Assembly: GCA_018432235.1 (NCBI GenBank)
Contig: JAHDLO010000030.1
Location: forward strand, 1 to 52,435
DNA length: 52,435 bases
Direction: 5' to 3'
Origin: Clostridiaceae bacterium
GTDB lineage: Bacteria; Bacillota; Clostridia; Peptostreptococcales; Natronincolaceae
A program made the translations under genes and the position numbers. The notes under the pieces are model-generated. The model made no database searches, had not been told where the DNA came from, and saw only the letters and a list, made by a program, of their open reading frames with translations. Shown in pieces: positions 24,913 through 33,840 of this stretch; the first letter of the stretch is position 1; every line of letters starts with the position of its first letter.

Positions 24913-27147
24913 ATGAATTTACCGGAAAAATCAAAACAATTGTTGCTGGCTGCTATATTATTAATTGTTATAATTGCTGGCAGCACTGTTTTTATTTTCA
25001 ATAGTGGTGAGGGTAATGAAAAAATAGTAGATAATGAATTAGCTTCACCTAAAAAAGAAACCTACTATGTTGAAAAGCTCATCCGTGAGGAACTTGGTAT
25101 TTATGAAAGTATTGCACCTATATTTGCAAATTATGGGGTAAATATTGTAAAAATTGCATTTCCACAGGATGGAGAAAAGCTTTTGAGTATGATTAACAAC
25201 GCATATATAATGGATATGCCAAAGGATTTTTTTCCAGCCTCAGGCTACTGCATCGATAAGAATATGAATTTTGTAACAGTAAACTATGATTCAGGCAATA
25301 AAGGTGTCGTAGTCAAAGCAATAGATATGGAAGGTAATATGGTGAAAAATCCTGTATTCCTTGATGGCTTTGCTGGTACAGTGTTTGATGGCAGCTATAT
25401 AAAAATTGAAGAGTTTAAGGTAGACGACAAATATATATACCTTTTAAGTCGGACTAATACGCAACCTACGCTGCAGATTTTTACCAGAGAAGGTCAATTG
25501 CATGCAACTTATCCAATGACAAATAGCTTTGATGTTGATTATAAAGGCGGATTATTCATAAGTCATGGTATAAATGAAGAAAATAAAACTTATGGATTTA
25601 AGAAGATCGATATTGATAGCGGTGAAGTAAAATATGAAATTGGTCTCAAACTTGTGCCAGACCTAATTCGATATCATGAAAAGGAAGAAAAGATATATTC
25701 TATGGATGTAGAGGGAATAACTACCTATTTGGCAGATGATGGAAAGATAATCGGAGAAATATTCACCTTTGGAGAAGATTCTACATACATGGGAGATGCC
25801 TACCCACAAAAAAAATTCATTGTAGGGGCAGAAGAGGATATATATATTGCACTTACCTATTTTGAAGAAGGTATAGGACCGGTTAATTTATATTATCGAT
25901 ATGAGCTTATGGAGGGAGTACGGGAAGAAAAGCCTGTTACTCTGACAATTACAGCAGCCTATAGGCATGATTTTATGGCAGATGCGATTAGACGATATGA
26001 GCTAAAGTATCCAGATGAAAAAATCGAATATGATTATCGTTTTAACAGCAGGCAGGAATATATGGATAATAGTGAACAATATGGACAGCAATTAACCTTG
26101 AATATACTTACGGGGGATATAGGCGATATTGTTATGACAGGCGGCGGCGGAGCAATTTATCGAGAGCTTTTTAAAACCGATGCTTTTGAAGATTTAGCCC
26201 CCTTGATAGAGGAGGATAAAAACTATGAAAGCCTCAATAAAAATGCGCTTGAAGGCATTAGAATGGATGGAACGATACGGGGGCTTCCTGTCAGTATGGT
26301 TTACTATCTGTATGAGATTAACACAACTCTTGCAAATTCCATTGGTCTTGAGCTTGATTACAACGATTTTGCATGGAACGATGTGCTTGATCTTATCCCT
26401 GTTTTGGAGGAGAAGGCTCCAGATAATTATTTATTCATAGATATGGGAGAAGGGTATCCATTACTGGATATATTAATAGCCAATATGCCACAATTGATAG
26501 ACCTTGAAAAGAAAGAAGTCAATTTGAGACAGCAGTGGTTTATTGAGATGCTAGAGGATTATAAGACTGCCTATGAAAGTAATAATTTTCTACAAAACAA
26601 TCATCAATTTGACATGATTGATATGCTCCATGAGTCATTATTCTGTTTTAGAGGAACGGATGCATTGGATTATCGTGACATGATATATCGATTTATGGAA
26701 TATAACCTTAATGAAGAACGAGAAAGTCTGTATATTCCCGTATTTACAGGAGAACTCTCTAATAATCGGGTAGCTTACAGCAACAATATGTATTCGATTA
26801 ATAGTAAATCACAGAACAAAGAAAAAGCATGGAAATTTTTAAGCTTCCTTTTGGAGGATGAAATTCAGATGATAAGATCTTTACCAGGTAAACCTATTAA
26901 TACCAGAGCGGATAGAGAATTACTGGAAAATGCAGCAAGAGAATTAAAGAACACATATGGAGATGAAACCTATAAATTTGTTGATATGATGACAAATATC
27001 TCTGAAAAAATAGATTATCTATATGATATGGATTACTTTAAGCTGGATATTTATACACCAATTCAACGATATGTTGAAGGAGAATGGATACTGGAGGAAG
27101 CGCTAAAGCAGGCTGAGGAAAATGTTTGGATACGGTTACATGAATAG
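24913..27147 (+). CDS. Membrane-anchored extracellular solute-binding protein with extra N-terminal domain
   Basis: A 744-residue protein. Residues 9-31 form a TM anchor; there is no lipobox cysteine. Residues ~85-325 contain repeated beta-rich stretches (KNMNFVTVNYDSGNKGVVVK, KYIYLLSRTNTQPTLQIF) like a propeller sensor. From about residue 345 the sequence is a family-1 sugar-binding protein (EKPVTLTITAAYRHDFMADA, then GDIVMTGGGG and KEKAWKFLSFLL). Ordinary binding proteins of this class have about 420 residues. It probably serves the permeases downstream; the ligand could be a glycan or the RiPP itself. Confidence 0.72.
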   Translation: MNLPEKSKQLLLAAILLIVIIAGSTVFIFNSGEGNEKIVDNELASPKKETYYVEKLIREELGIYESIAPIFANYGVNIVKIAFPQDGEKLLSMINNAYIMDMPKDFFPASGYCIDKNMNFVTVNYDSGNKGVVVKAIDMEGNMVKNPVFLDGFAGTVFDGSYIKIEEFKVDDKYIYLLSRTNTQPTLQIFTREGQLHATYPMTNSFDVDYKGGLFISHGINEENKTYGFKKIDIDSGEVKYEIGLKLVPDLIRYHEKEEKIYSMDVEGITTYLADDGKIIGEIFTFGEDSTYMGDAYPQKKFIVGAEEDIYIALTYFEEGIGPVNLYYRYELMEGVREEKPVTLTITAAYRHDFMADAIRRYELKYPDEKIEYDYRFNSRQEYMDNSEQYGQQLTLNILTGDIGDIVMTGGGGAIYRELFKTDAFEDLAPLIEEDKNYESLNKNALEGIRMDGTIRGLPVSMVYYLYEINTTLANSIGLELDYNDFAWNDVLDLIPVLEEKAPDNYLFIDMGEGYPLLDILIANMPQLIDLEKKEVNLRQQWFIEMLEDYKTAYESNNFLQNNHQFDMIDMLHESLFCFRGTDALDYRDMIYRFMEYNLNEERESLYIPVFTGELSNNRVAYSNNMYSINSKSQNKEKAWKFLSFLLEDEIQMIRSLPGKPINTRADRELLENAARELKNTYGDETYKFVDMMTNISEKIDYLYDMDYFKLDIYTPIQRYVEGEWILEEALKQAEENVWIRLHE

Positions 27148-27173
27148 ATGTAACTATGCTACCCCAAAAATAA

Positions 27174-27254
27174 AACAAAAACGCAGGTGAGGGAACCTGT
27201 TCTCAAGCCTGTGCCCAAACATGCGCTTCAGGTGTCGGTATCTCTGCTTTATAG
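27174..27254 (+). pseudogene. 3' remnant of a second CXXX-repeat precursor
   Basis: An open stretch without a start codon reads GEGTCSQACAQTCASGVGIS and two more residues, then stops at TAG 27252. Three cysteines keep the CXXX register, and the ASGVGI tail resembles the AFGVGM tail of the intact precursor. TAA at 27171 closes the frame upstream. The leader and most repeats have been lost. It sits in the 188-nt gap between the binding protein and the first permease. Confidence 0.7.
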
Positions 27255-27335
27255 TTTGTGTAGCGTATAGAATGTACTAGCTGTTTTTGTCTTATTAAGG
27301 GATAAGACATATATTAAATGAAGGGAGGGAACTTT

Positions 27336-28178
27336 GTGAAAAATCGGAGGGGTTACGGCTGGCTTTTTATTTTACCAAGCTTTCTGGGGGTTAGCATATT
27401 CTACATAATACCATTTATTATGAGTCTATATTATACTTTTACACAAGGAATTGCAGAAATCAAGTTTGTTTGGCTGGACAACTTTTATGATCTTTTACAA
27501 AATCCCACCTTCATAATGGCTACGAAAAATACATTGTTTTTCATGTTGTTAGGTGTACCACTATTGACGATATCAGCCCTATTTTTAAGCCTCTTTATGT
27601 CAAATAAGCTATATACCTTTTCGCGATGGGCTATATTGTCACCTATAATAGTTCCAGTGGCCTCCGCCCTGATGGGCTGGAGTGCAATTTTTGGAGGCGA
27701 GGGGGTTGTAAATACTGCGGTCAATTTGTTTGGAGGAGACCCTATAGATTTTTTCGGAGAAGGCAATGCGAGGGTAATGCTTATTTCCATTTTTTTAATT
27801 AAGAATCTTGGATACATGGTGGTGATATTTTCCAGCTCAATATCCTCACTTTCTAAAGAATATAGAGAAGCATTTCTGTTGGATTCAAGGTCAGAGATAA
27901 AGTATGCCTTTAAGATAGTTGTTCCTTTGATTATGCCTATCATATTTTTTGTAGTTATTTTGAGTATAATGAATTCATTTCAAATTTTTCGAGAGGCATA
28001 TGGGCTTTATGGGAATTACCCACCAAATAGCGTATATCTGCTCCAGCATTTTATGAATAATAATTTCTTTAAATTAAATTATCAACGTCTCAGTACGGCA
28101 GCGTTTATATTAATTCTGTTTATATCAGTTCTTATTTCAGTATTTTTAAAGTATCAAAATAAACATCTTGATAGATAG
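27336..28178 (+). CDS. Sugar-type ABC permease (MalF/UgpA-like)
   Basis: A permease of about 280 residues with six TMs. The N-terminus GWLFILPSFLGVSIFYIIPF is typical of the family. An EAA-type loop (SKEYREAFLLDSRSEIKYAF, then VPLIMP) docks the ATPase. GTG at 27336 has GGGAGGG upstream and fits better than ATG 27318. It follows the peptide remnant and precedes the partner permease by 19 nt. Confidence 0.85.
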   Translation: MKNRRGYGWLFILPSFLGVSIFYIIPFIMSLYYTFTQGIAEIKFVWLDNFYDLLQNPTFIMATKNTLFFMLLGVPLLTISALFLSLFMSNKLYTFSRWAILSPIIVPVASALMGWSAIFGGEGVVNTAVNLFGGDPIDFFGEGNARVMLISIFLIKNLGYMVVIFSSSISSLSKEYREAFLLDSRSEIKYAFKIVVPLIMPIIFFVVILSIMNSFQIFREAYGLYGNYPPNSVYLLQHFMNNNFFKLNYQRLSTAAFILILFISVLISVFLKYQNKHLDR

Positions 28179-28197
28179 CATAAAGGTGGCTTGGATT

Positions 28198-29445
28198 ATG
28201 AAAATGTCAACATTCAAAAATGTATTTATTTTTTTACTGGCAATTTTCTGTCTGCTTCCATGGGCCATAATGCTGATCAAATCTCTGCAGGGACCGGCCG
28301 GTGATTTTGACCTACAGCAGTATGGCAGGGCTTTACTTCAAACTGAGCGGTTTTTTAGAGGTTTTTGGAATTCTGTGATATATACTGTTGTTATAATTGC
28401 TATTAATATTCCAGTGAGTCTTCTCGCAGCATATGGCTTTACTCAGTTCAGCTTTAGGGGAAGGGACGGGGTTTTCTGGGCCTATATTGTTCTAATGCTT
28501 ATGCCCTTTCAGGCAACTATAGTTCCCCAGTATTTAACACTTAGGGCTCTAAACATTTTGGATACACCACAGGCTGTGATATTGCCCAATGCCTTTTCTA
28601 CCTTTGGAACCTTCCTTATAGCTCAATATATGAGGGGAATAGATAAGGAAATTTTCGATGCTGCCAGGATAGACGGGCATAATGAACTTAGCTTAATGCT
28701 TAAGATAGCAATGCCTCTTTGTCGTCCCATATTATTTGCATTGACAACTCTGCTTTTTATAAATTACTGGTCAATGGTTGAGCAGCCCCTTATATTTCTA
28801 ACAAACCAACAGCTACTACCTCTTTCTGTCTTGCTCAGTGGAACGGGTATATTTAAAAAAATAGCCTTTGCCTGTGGTATCATCTTTACAATATTACCTT
28901 TGCTGTTATATTTTCTGTCCTATGAGGATTTAATACAGGGTATTGCTCTATCTTCAACAGGTAATGACAGAGGGGAAATAATAAGGGAAAATGGAAAAAG
29001 AGAGGAAGTGTCCTATAAAAGGCGCATAGGAAGAACTATAATTGCTTTTTTTATCATTATGCTGACCCTTACTCTGGTAACACAGAAAATCACCTATGCT
29101 ATGACAGCTGAGGTGGAGGTGGTTTCATTAAGAAGAGGAGAACTGCTGGAAAATCCTCAAATTAAAAATAGTGAATCTCTTGGATATTTTTCAAGTATTG
29201 TACCAGCGTCTTCTATTGTTTCAGAGGGTTTGGAAAATTATATCTTTATCGCTTTGGAGGAAAAATCTGGGGCTAAAAAATTGCAGGCAGTTCAAGTGAA
29301 TGTTAGTATATCAGCTAAAAATAAAAATGAATGTGCTGTTTCGGGTGGTTTGCCTAGTAATGCAAGCGTTATAAAATATACCTCAAAGCCCCTGATGGAG
29401 GGAAGCTATATCAGAGTGCTGAATTGGGGTGATGATAATGAATAA
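28198..29445 (+). CDS. Sugar-type ABC permease (MalG/UgpE-like) with extra C-terminal domain
   Basis: A protein of about 415 residues. The first ~260 form the permease, with the EAA loop EIFDAARIDGHNELSLMLKI and AMPLCRP. Beyond the usual end, a further TM (RTIIAFFIIMLTLTLVTQ) leads to ~115 residues (TAEVEVVSLRRGELLENPQI onward) that should lie outside the cell and resemble the beta-rich part of membrane-fusion proteins. Normal family members stop near residue 280. ATG at 28198 has AAAGGTGG upstream. The stop overlaps the next start. Confidence 0.75.
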   Translation: MKMSTFKNVFIFLLAIFCLLPWAIMLIKSLQGPAGDFDLQQYGRALLQTERFFRGFWNSVIYTVVIIAINIPVSLLAAYGFTQFSFRGRDGVFWAYIVLMLMPFQATIVPQYLTLRALNILDTPQAVILPNAFSTFGTFLIAQYMRGIDKEIFDAARIDGHNELSLMLKIAMPLCRPILFALTTLLFINYWSMVEQPLIFLTNQQLLPLSVLLSGTGIFKKIAFACGIIFTILPLLLYFLSYEDLIQGIALSSTGNDRGEIIRENGKREEVSYKRRIGRTIIAFFIIMLTLTLVTQKITYAMTAEVEVVSLRRGELLENPQIKNSESLGYFSSIVPASSIVSEGLENYIFIALEEKSGAKKLQAVQVNVSISAKNKNECAVSGGLPSNASVIKYTSKPLMEGSYIRVLNWGDDNE

Positions 29446-30604
29446 AAAATCACTGTATATTGTCTTGCTTCTTCTGCTTATTACACTGATAGCTTTACAG
29501 ATATATATAATGAAGGGATTTGAAGCTATACCCGGGAGGGTAGAGATAGCTGCTATAGAGAGTACCATGCAGGAGGAATTATTAAAGGCTGCAGGCGCTG
29601 TAAAGGAAGGGTCTTTTTTAACAAGCTACGTTAAAGAGGGACAGCTACGGATAGATAACAATCATGTGACAGTTTATATGACCGATGAAGAATATCCTTC
29701 CTTTGCTGATTTTGAAGTGCTGAAGGGGAAATGGTTTACAGAAGGGAAGAAGGAAGCTGTTATAAGTCAGGATTTAAGCATTAAGCTATTTGCAACCCCC
29801 AACGGTGTGGGAGAGAAATTGTTGATGGATGAACAATTCTTTGAGGTTGTGGGAGTGTATGAAACAAATAAACTGTTGGAGAAAATATCTAGATCGTCGG
29901 AAGCTATCTATATACCCTTAGGCAGCGGGCTGGGAGAAAAAATTGAAAAAGGAAGGCTATTGATTGCCTCGAGGGAAGGTATAAACATAAATTTTCTTAA
30001 AGAAAAATTCTTGGAGGAGCTTTCACTAAACCAAGACTCTTTTGGTATAGAAGATTTAGTCGCCAAAGATATGACCAGAAAAGCAGACATTATCAGACAA
30101 TTGCTGGAGGGATATGTTTTTGCAATTGAATTGCTGGCGTTGATATTTTTGATTCGATGGTTTGTCAACGATTTTAAAGCTTACATCAAAAAATATAATG
30201 AAGTAATGAAGAAACTGTATCTAAGGGAGATGCTGACAGCGTATACTACAGAACTGTTAATAATAGCTATAAAGTGGGTATTGATAGCCTTTGGGTGTAT
30301 ATTTTTGTTACAAAAAATTATCGCTTTTCAATTTTATATACCGGGAAATTATCTGCCGCCGGACTATATTCTTGATTTTCAATTTTATAAAAATATTATT
30401 TTTAATCATATGTCTAAAACAGCAGGATCATATTATGAAGGTCTGTATAGGGCTGTATTTACTATATCAAAAGCTATATTAATTGTAGAGACATTAGTTA
30501 CATTAACGTTGTATGTTATTTTATCCCAAAACGTATTTTCAAAAAAAGGTCAGAATCCGAAAGCCGAAGACAATAAAATGGAGGTAGAGGCATGGCTAAA
30601 TTAA
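29438..30604 (+). CDS. MacB/FtsX-like membrane protein
   Basis: A protein of about 388 residues with one N-terminal TM, a ~180-residue extracytoplasmic MacB-core-like region (FADFEVLKGKWFTEGKKEAV, FFEVVGVYETN) and three C-terminal TMs (IELLALIFLIRWFV; LLIIAIKWVLIAFG; ILIVETLVTLTLYVIL). This 1+3 topology is the MacB/FtsX pattern. Such proteins transmit ATPase strokes to outside partners instead of importing sugar, so its place inside a sugar-type ABC operon is odd. Starts at 29438, overlapping the previous stop. Confidence 0.65.
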   Translation: MNKKSLYIVLLLLLITLIALQIYIMKGFEAIPGRVEIAAIESTMQEELLKAAGAVKEGSFLTSYVKEGQLRIDNNHVTVYMTDEEYPSFADFEVLKGKWFTEGKKEAVISQDLSIKLFATPNGVGEKLLMDEQFFEVVGVYETNKLLEKISRSSEAIYIPLGSGLGEKIEKGRLLIASREGININFLKEKFLEELSLNQDSFGIEDLVAKDMTRKADIIRQLLEGYVFAIELLALIFLIRWFVNDFKAYIKKYNEVMKKLYLREMLTAYTTELLIIAIKWVLIAFGCIFLLQKIIAFQFYIPGNYLPPDYILDFQFYKNIIFNHMSKTAGSYYEGLYRAVFTISKAILIVETLVTLTLYVILSQNVFSKKGQNPKAEDNKMEVEAWLN

Positions 30605-31692
30605 CATTTAATAATATTTCCAAAATCTATCAGCCCCATAATGTTATGGCAGTCAGGGATTTCAATTTGGAGATAAATGATAAGGAGTTTGTAGTATTGG
30701 TGGGACCTTCTGGTTGCGGCAAGTCTACAACCATTAGAATGATAGCTGGATTGGAGGAGATTACAGGTGGCCAGTTATATATTGACAATGTATTGGTGAA
30801 TGATATAGCCCCTAAGGATAGAGATATTGCAATGGTTTTTCAGAACTATGCCCTATATCCCCACATGACAGTGTATGAAAATATGTCGATTGGATTAATA
30901 CTTAGAAGGCTGCCTAAATCAGAAATAGATCAGCGTGTCAGGGAAGCGGCTAAAATACTTGGTATTGAAGCGGTTCTAAACAGAAGGCCTATGGCGTTAT
31001 CTGGTGGTCAGAGACAGAGAGTTGCCCTTGGAAGAGCTATGGTAAGGGAGCCTAAAGTTTTTCTTATGGATGAGCCCTTATCAAATCTTGATGCAAAGCT
31101 AAGAGTACAAACCAGAAGTGAGATTGTCAAGCTACATAAGAGATTGCAGACTACCGTTGTTTACGTTACTCATGATCAAACGGAGGCTATGACGATGGGG
31201 GATAGAATAGTTGTCATGAAGGAAGGCATAATTCAGCAGATAGCTACCCCACGAGAGATTTATGAAAGTCCAGCCAATTTATTTGTTGCAGGTTTTATAG
31301 GAAGCCCTCAAATGAATTTTATTGATGTTGTAATAAAAAATGATGATGGATGCCAGGCAATATTTGGAGACATTAAAATAAGTCTGCCAGAGGAAAAATC
31401 AAAGAAACTTAAGGAAGGCGGCTATATAGGGAAGACTGTGATATTGGGGATAAGACCAGAGGATGTCTATGAGGCCTATAAATTTACAGGACAAGCTAAT
31501 CACTGCAAATTTGAAGCTCAAGTTGATTTAGTAGAAATGGTAGGAGCAGAATCTTTTCTATATTTAAAAATTGCAGAAAACAAAATTATCATCAGAGTAA
31601 ATTCTAAAGATAATTATTATGGAAATACAGAATTTCTATTTGATGCAAGCAGAATACATTTATTCGATAATGAATCTAGGAATGCGATATAG
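30592..31692 (+). CDS. ABC ATPase of the MsmX/UgpC/MalK type
   Basis: A 366-residue ATPase. Walker A is GPSGCGKST, Q-loop MVFQNYALYPHM, signature LSGGQRQRVALGRAMV, Walker B VFLMDEPLSNLDAKLR and switch YVTHDQTEAM. The C-terminal TOBE domain (IGKTVILGIRPEDVYE) is the MalK type. It is the only ATPase for the two sugar-type permeases and overlaps the MacB-like gene by 13 nt. Whether it also drives the MacB-like protein is unknown. A strong terminator follows. Confidence 0.9.
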   Translation: MAKLTFNNISKIYQPHNVMAVRDFNLEINDKEFVVLVGPSGCGKSTTIRMIAGLEEITGGQLYIDNVLVNDIAPKDRDIAMVFQNYALYPHMTVYENMSIGLILRRLPKSEIDQRVREAAKILGIEAVLNRRPMALSGGQRQRVALGRAMVREPKVFLMDEPLSNLDAKLRVQTRSEIVKLHKRLQTTVVYVTHDQTEAMTMGDRIVVMKEGIIQQIATPREIYESPANLFVAGFIGSPQMNFIDVVIKNDDGCQAIFGDIKISLPEEKSKKLKEGGYIGKTVILGIRPEDVYEAYKFTGQANHCKFEAQVDLVEMVGAESFLYLKIAENKIIIRVNSKDNYYGNTEFLFDASRIHLFDNESRNAI

Positions 31693-31725
31693 AGGTTGTT
31701 TGAAATAGATTAGTTAAACATGTGT

Positions 31726-31758
31726 AAAGGCCCATCCTCAAGTAGAGAATGGGCCTTT
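31726..31758. terminator. Bidirectional terminator
   Basis: AAAGGCCCAT (31726-31735) pairs with ATGGGCCTTT (31749-31758), extended by four more pairs with one mismatch. It separates the ATPase at 31692 from the convergent permease ending at 31767. Confidence 0.85.
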
Positions 31759-31766
31759 AAAATGCC

Positions 31767-32549
31767 TTATTCCAGATTAAGTTTATTCTTTAAAAACCTA
31801 TTATTCACAGTAAATAATGCAGCAGTGAATACAATTAAATAGATACCGAAGAGACTTAATAATGTCTGAGCCTGTAGGGCAGAGGGGGCTATGCTGAAGC
31901 CACTAAAGAGGGTGTAGCCCAGAAGTAAAATGGATACTAGAATCATCAGCTGATTAATAAAATAGATTGCCCCATACATGCCGAAGGAAGCAATCAGCTT
32001 GTTTTTGCTGAAGCTGTGGCCGATACTTATAGCTGTATAGATCATCATGATATTGGTAGTAACTAACAATAATGCTACAAAGGGTAATAGATAGATAAAG
32101 CTTACCCCCATGGTGTCCCTTAGAAGGTTAATTTGTAGGAGAAATTCTCCCCATGCACTGGTACCCGTCATTATCATGAAGGAGCAGAAGGCCATTAAAA
32201 CGCTTAATACCGTCCACATTGTGGCCACCACTAATTTGCTGGCGGTGTGCTTCCAGGTGTCAACCGGTAGTGTAAACATGAGGTATCCTTCATCCTGCAG
32301 TAAATTCTTATAAAACCTCTGCAGCATTAGTAAAGGGGTCATGACGGAGATGCCTACAATTATTGCCATATAGCTCATAAAAGCGATGAAGGCAAAAAAG
32401 GTTTGGAGGCTGAAGCCTGCAGCTTCATTTATAATTTTTATGGTGTTAAGGGCTCTATTGATAATAGTAAATAGGATTAGCATAAGGTATAAGGGCAACA
32501 GAATTCTTGCTGTGGATTTTATTTCCCATTTTAAAAGCTTACTTAACAT
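31767..32549 (-). CDS. ABC-2-like permease of a YtrABC-type operon
   Basis: A 260-residue membrane protein with about six TMs (LLPLYLMLILFTIINRAL at the N-terminus). The segment MLQRFYKNLLQDEGYLMFTL is typical of YtrC/D-like permeases in Bacillota. It overlaps the upstream ATPase gene by 7 nt. The operon probably responds to cell-wall stress or antibiotics, by analogy with YtrA-regulated systems. Confidence 0.8.
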   Translation of the reverse strand: MLSKLLKWEIKSTARILLPLYLMLILFTIINRALNTIKIINEAAGFSLQTFFAFIAFMSYMAIIVGISVMTPLLMLQRFYKNLLQDEGYLMFTLPVDTWKHTASKLVVATMWTVLSVLMAFCSFMIMTGTSAWGEFLLQINLLRDTMGVSFIYLLPFVALLLVTTNIMMIYTAISIGHSFSKNKLIASFGMYGAIYFINQLMILVSILLLGYTLFSGFSIAPSALQAQTLLSLFGIYLIVFTAALFTVNNRFLKNKLNLE

Positions 32550-33241
32550 TTGAATACCTCCCTAAATAAGGAATCTACGGATTTTCCGTTTTCCTCACGA
32601 ATTTCGTCCACACCTTTAGTAAGAATAACCTCTCCATCCTTCAAGAAGATGACATAGTCAAGAATTTTTTCGATATCGGCTATTAGGTGGGTTGAAATAA
32701 TTATTGTTGCATTCTCGTTGTAATTATTTAGAATCGTGTCTAATATATAATCTCGTGCGGCAGGGTCGACGCCACCTATTGGCTCATCTAAGAGATATAG
32801 CTCTGCATTGCGGCTCATTACCAGAATCAGCTGAACCTTTTCATTGGTACCCTTCGACATAGTTTTCAGCATATCATTCGGATCAATATTTAATCTTGAC
32901 AGCATATCATAGGCCTTCTCAGGATCAAAATCCGAATAGAAGTCTTGGAAAAACCTAATAAGCTGTGACACCTTCATCCAGTCGTTCAGGTAGGTTCTTT
33001 CAGGAAGATAAGACACTATTTTTTTAGTCTCTATACCTGGGTTTTTGCCAGAAATTAATATTTCTCCGCTGGTGGGGGTCAAAAGCTCATTGCATAGCTT
33101 TATAAAGGTGCTCTTTCCGCTGCCATTGGGGCCTAAGAGCCCTACAATTTTACCACGGGGAATTGAGAATCTAATATTATTCAAGGCCTTTTTGGCGCTG
33201 AATGCTTTAGTTAAATCATTACACTCCAGTATATTACTCAT
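32543..33241 (-). CDS. ABC transporter ATP-binding protein, YtrB-like
   Basis: An ATPase of about 232 residues. Walker A GPNGSGKST, Walker B LYLLDEPIGGVDPAARD and switch IIISTHLIADIE are clear; the signature is the degenerate SKGTNEKVQLILVM seen in YtrB-type proteins. ATG at 33241 with AAGGAGG upstream is the real start; it overlaps the GntR stop by 8 nt. The longer frame to 33286 runs inside the GntR gene without a site. Confidence 0.87.
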   Translation of the reverse strand: MSNILECNDLTKAFSAKKALNNIRFSIPRGKIVGLLGPNGSGKSTFIKLCNELLTPTSGEILISGKNPGIETKKIVSYLPERTYLNDWMKVSQLIRFFQDFYSDFDPEKAYDMLSRLNIDPNDMLKTMSKGTNEKVQLILVMSRNAELYLLDEPIGGVDPAARDYILDTILNNYNENATIIISTHLIADIEKILDYVIFLKDGEVILTKGVDEIREENGKSVDSLFREVFKC

Positions 33242-33614
33242 TTTTTGTGTCCTCCTTTTGTAATGAAGAAGATAAAATACGTACAATTTCCTTGTCGTCG
33301 AAGCCCAGCTCCGTCATTTTATCTACAAAGTTTTTAATATGATCCTGAGCCTTTTTTCTTTTAACCGCTTTAACCATTTGTATATCCTCCGTGACGTATC
33401 TTCCGCTGGTGCGGTTAGTATATAGCAGGCCATCCTCCTCCAGCTTTGCTAGAGCTTTTTGCATGGTATTGGGGTTTACTGAAGCCTCCTTGGCTAGGTC
33501 CCTTACGGAAGGAAGCTTAGAGCCTAGAGGAAAGACACCAATGCATATTTTCAGCTCAATTTGTTCAATCAACTGAGCGTAAATAGGACGATCTGATTGT
33601 AGCTCCCAGGTCAT
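33234..33614 (-). CDS. GntR-family repressor, YtrA type
   Basis: A 126-residue regulator. The GntR winged helix covers residues 8-75 (RPIYAQLIEQIELKICIG, SKLPSVRDLAKEASVNPNTM, GLLYTNRTSGRYVT). The short helical C-terminus without a ligand domain is the YtrA subfamily. It leads the operon and should repress it through the 34-bp palindrome at 33629-33662. Confidence 0.92.
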   Translation of the reverse strand: MTWELQSDRPIYAQLIEQIELKICIGVFPLGSKLPSVRDLAKEASVNPNTMQKALAKLEEDGLLYTNRTSGRYVTEDIQMVKAVKRKKAQDHIKNFVDKMTELGFDDKEIVRILSSSLQKEDTKNE

Positions 33615-33628
33615 TTCATCACTCCTCT

Positions 33629-33684
33629 GTATTATTGTATTAAGTGCTTAATACAATAATACATTTCTAGCAAATATTTGTCAA
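33629..33684 (-). promoter_or_regulatory. Promoter and 34-bp palindromic operator of the GntR operon
   Basis: On the minus strand, TTGACA (33684-33679), 17 bp and TATTAT (33661-33656) form the promoter. A perfect palindrome with 16-bp arms (GTATTATTGTATTAAG) and a 2-bp centre spans 33629-33662 and covers the -10 box. It ends 15 bp before the start codon, so binding should block transcription. Confidence 0.88.
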
Positions 33685-33771
33685 GGCCATAAATTTAAAA
33701 ATACTTGTGCTAAATTTCGAGGTGATTTCTAGAGGCCCTTAGATTTGGCGGCTCTTATGATGAACTTTTTA

Positions 33772-33821
33772 TTGACAACTGATTTACAATAGAATACTAT
33801 TAAATTGAATGAAAGTTCAAT
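33772..33821 (+). promoter_or_regulatory. Promoter and operator of the TetR/esterase operon
   Basis: TTGACA (33772-33777), 17 bp, TACTAT (33795-33800). An inverted repeat ATTGAA-N6-TTCAAT (33804-33821) sits right at the transcription start, a likely TetR operator. Confidence 0.75.
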
Positions 33822-33840
33822 CATAAAGGGTGGTGCTTGT

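Noticed and set aside
27174..27254. Functional second precursor peptide
   Set aside because: There is no start codon, no leader and only three cysteines; it is a remnant.
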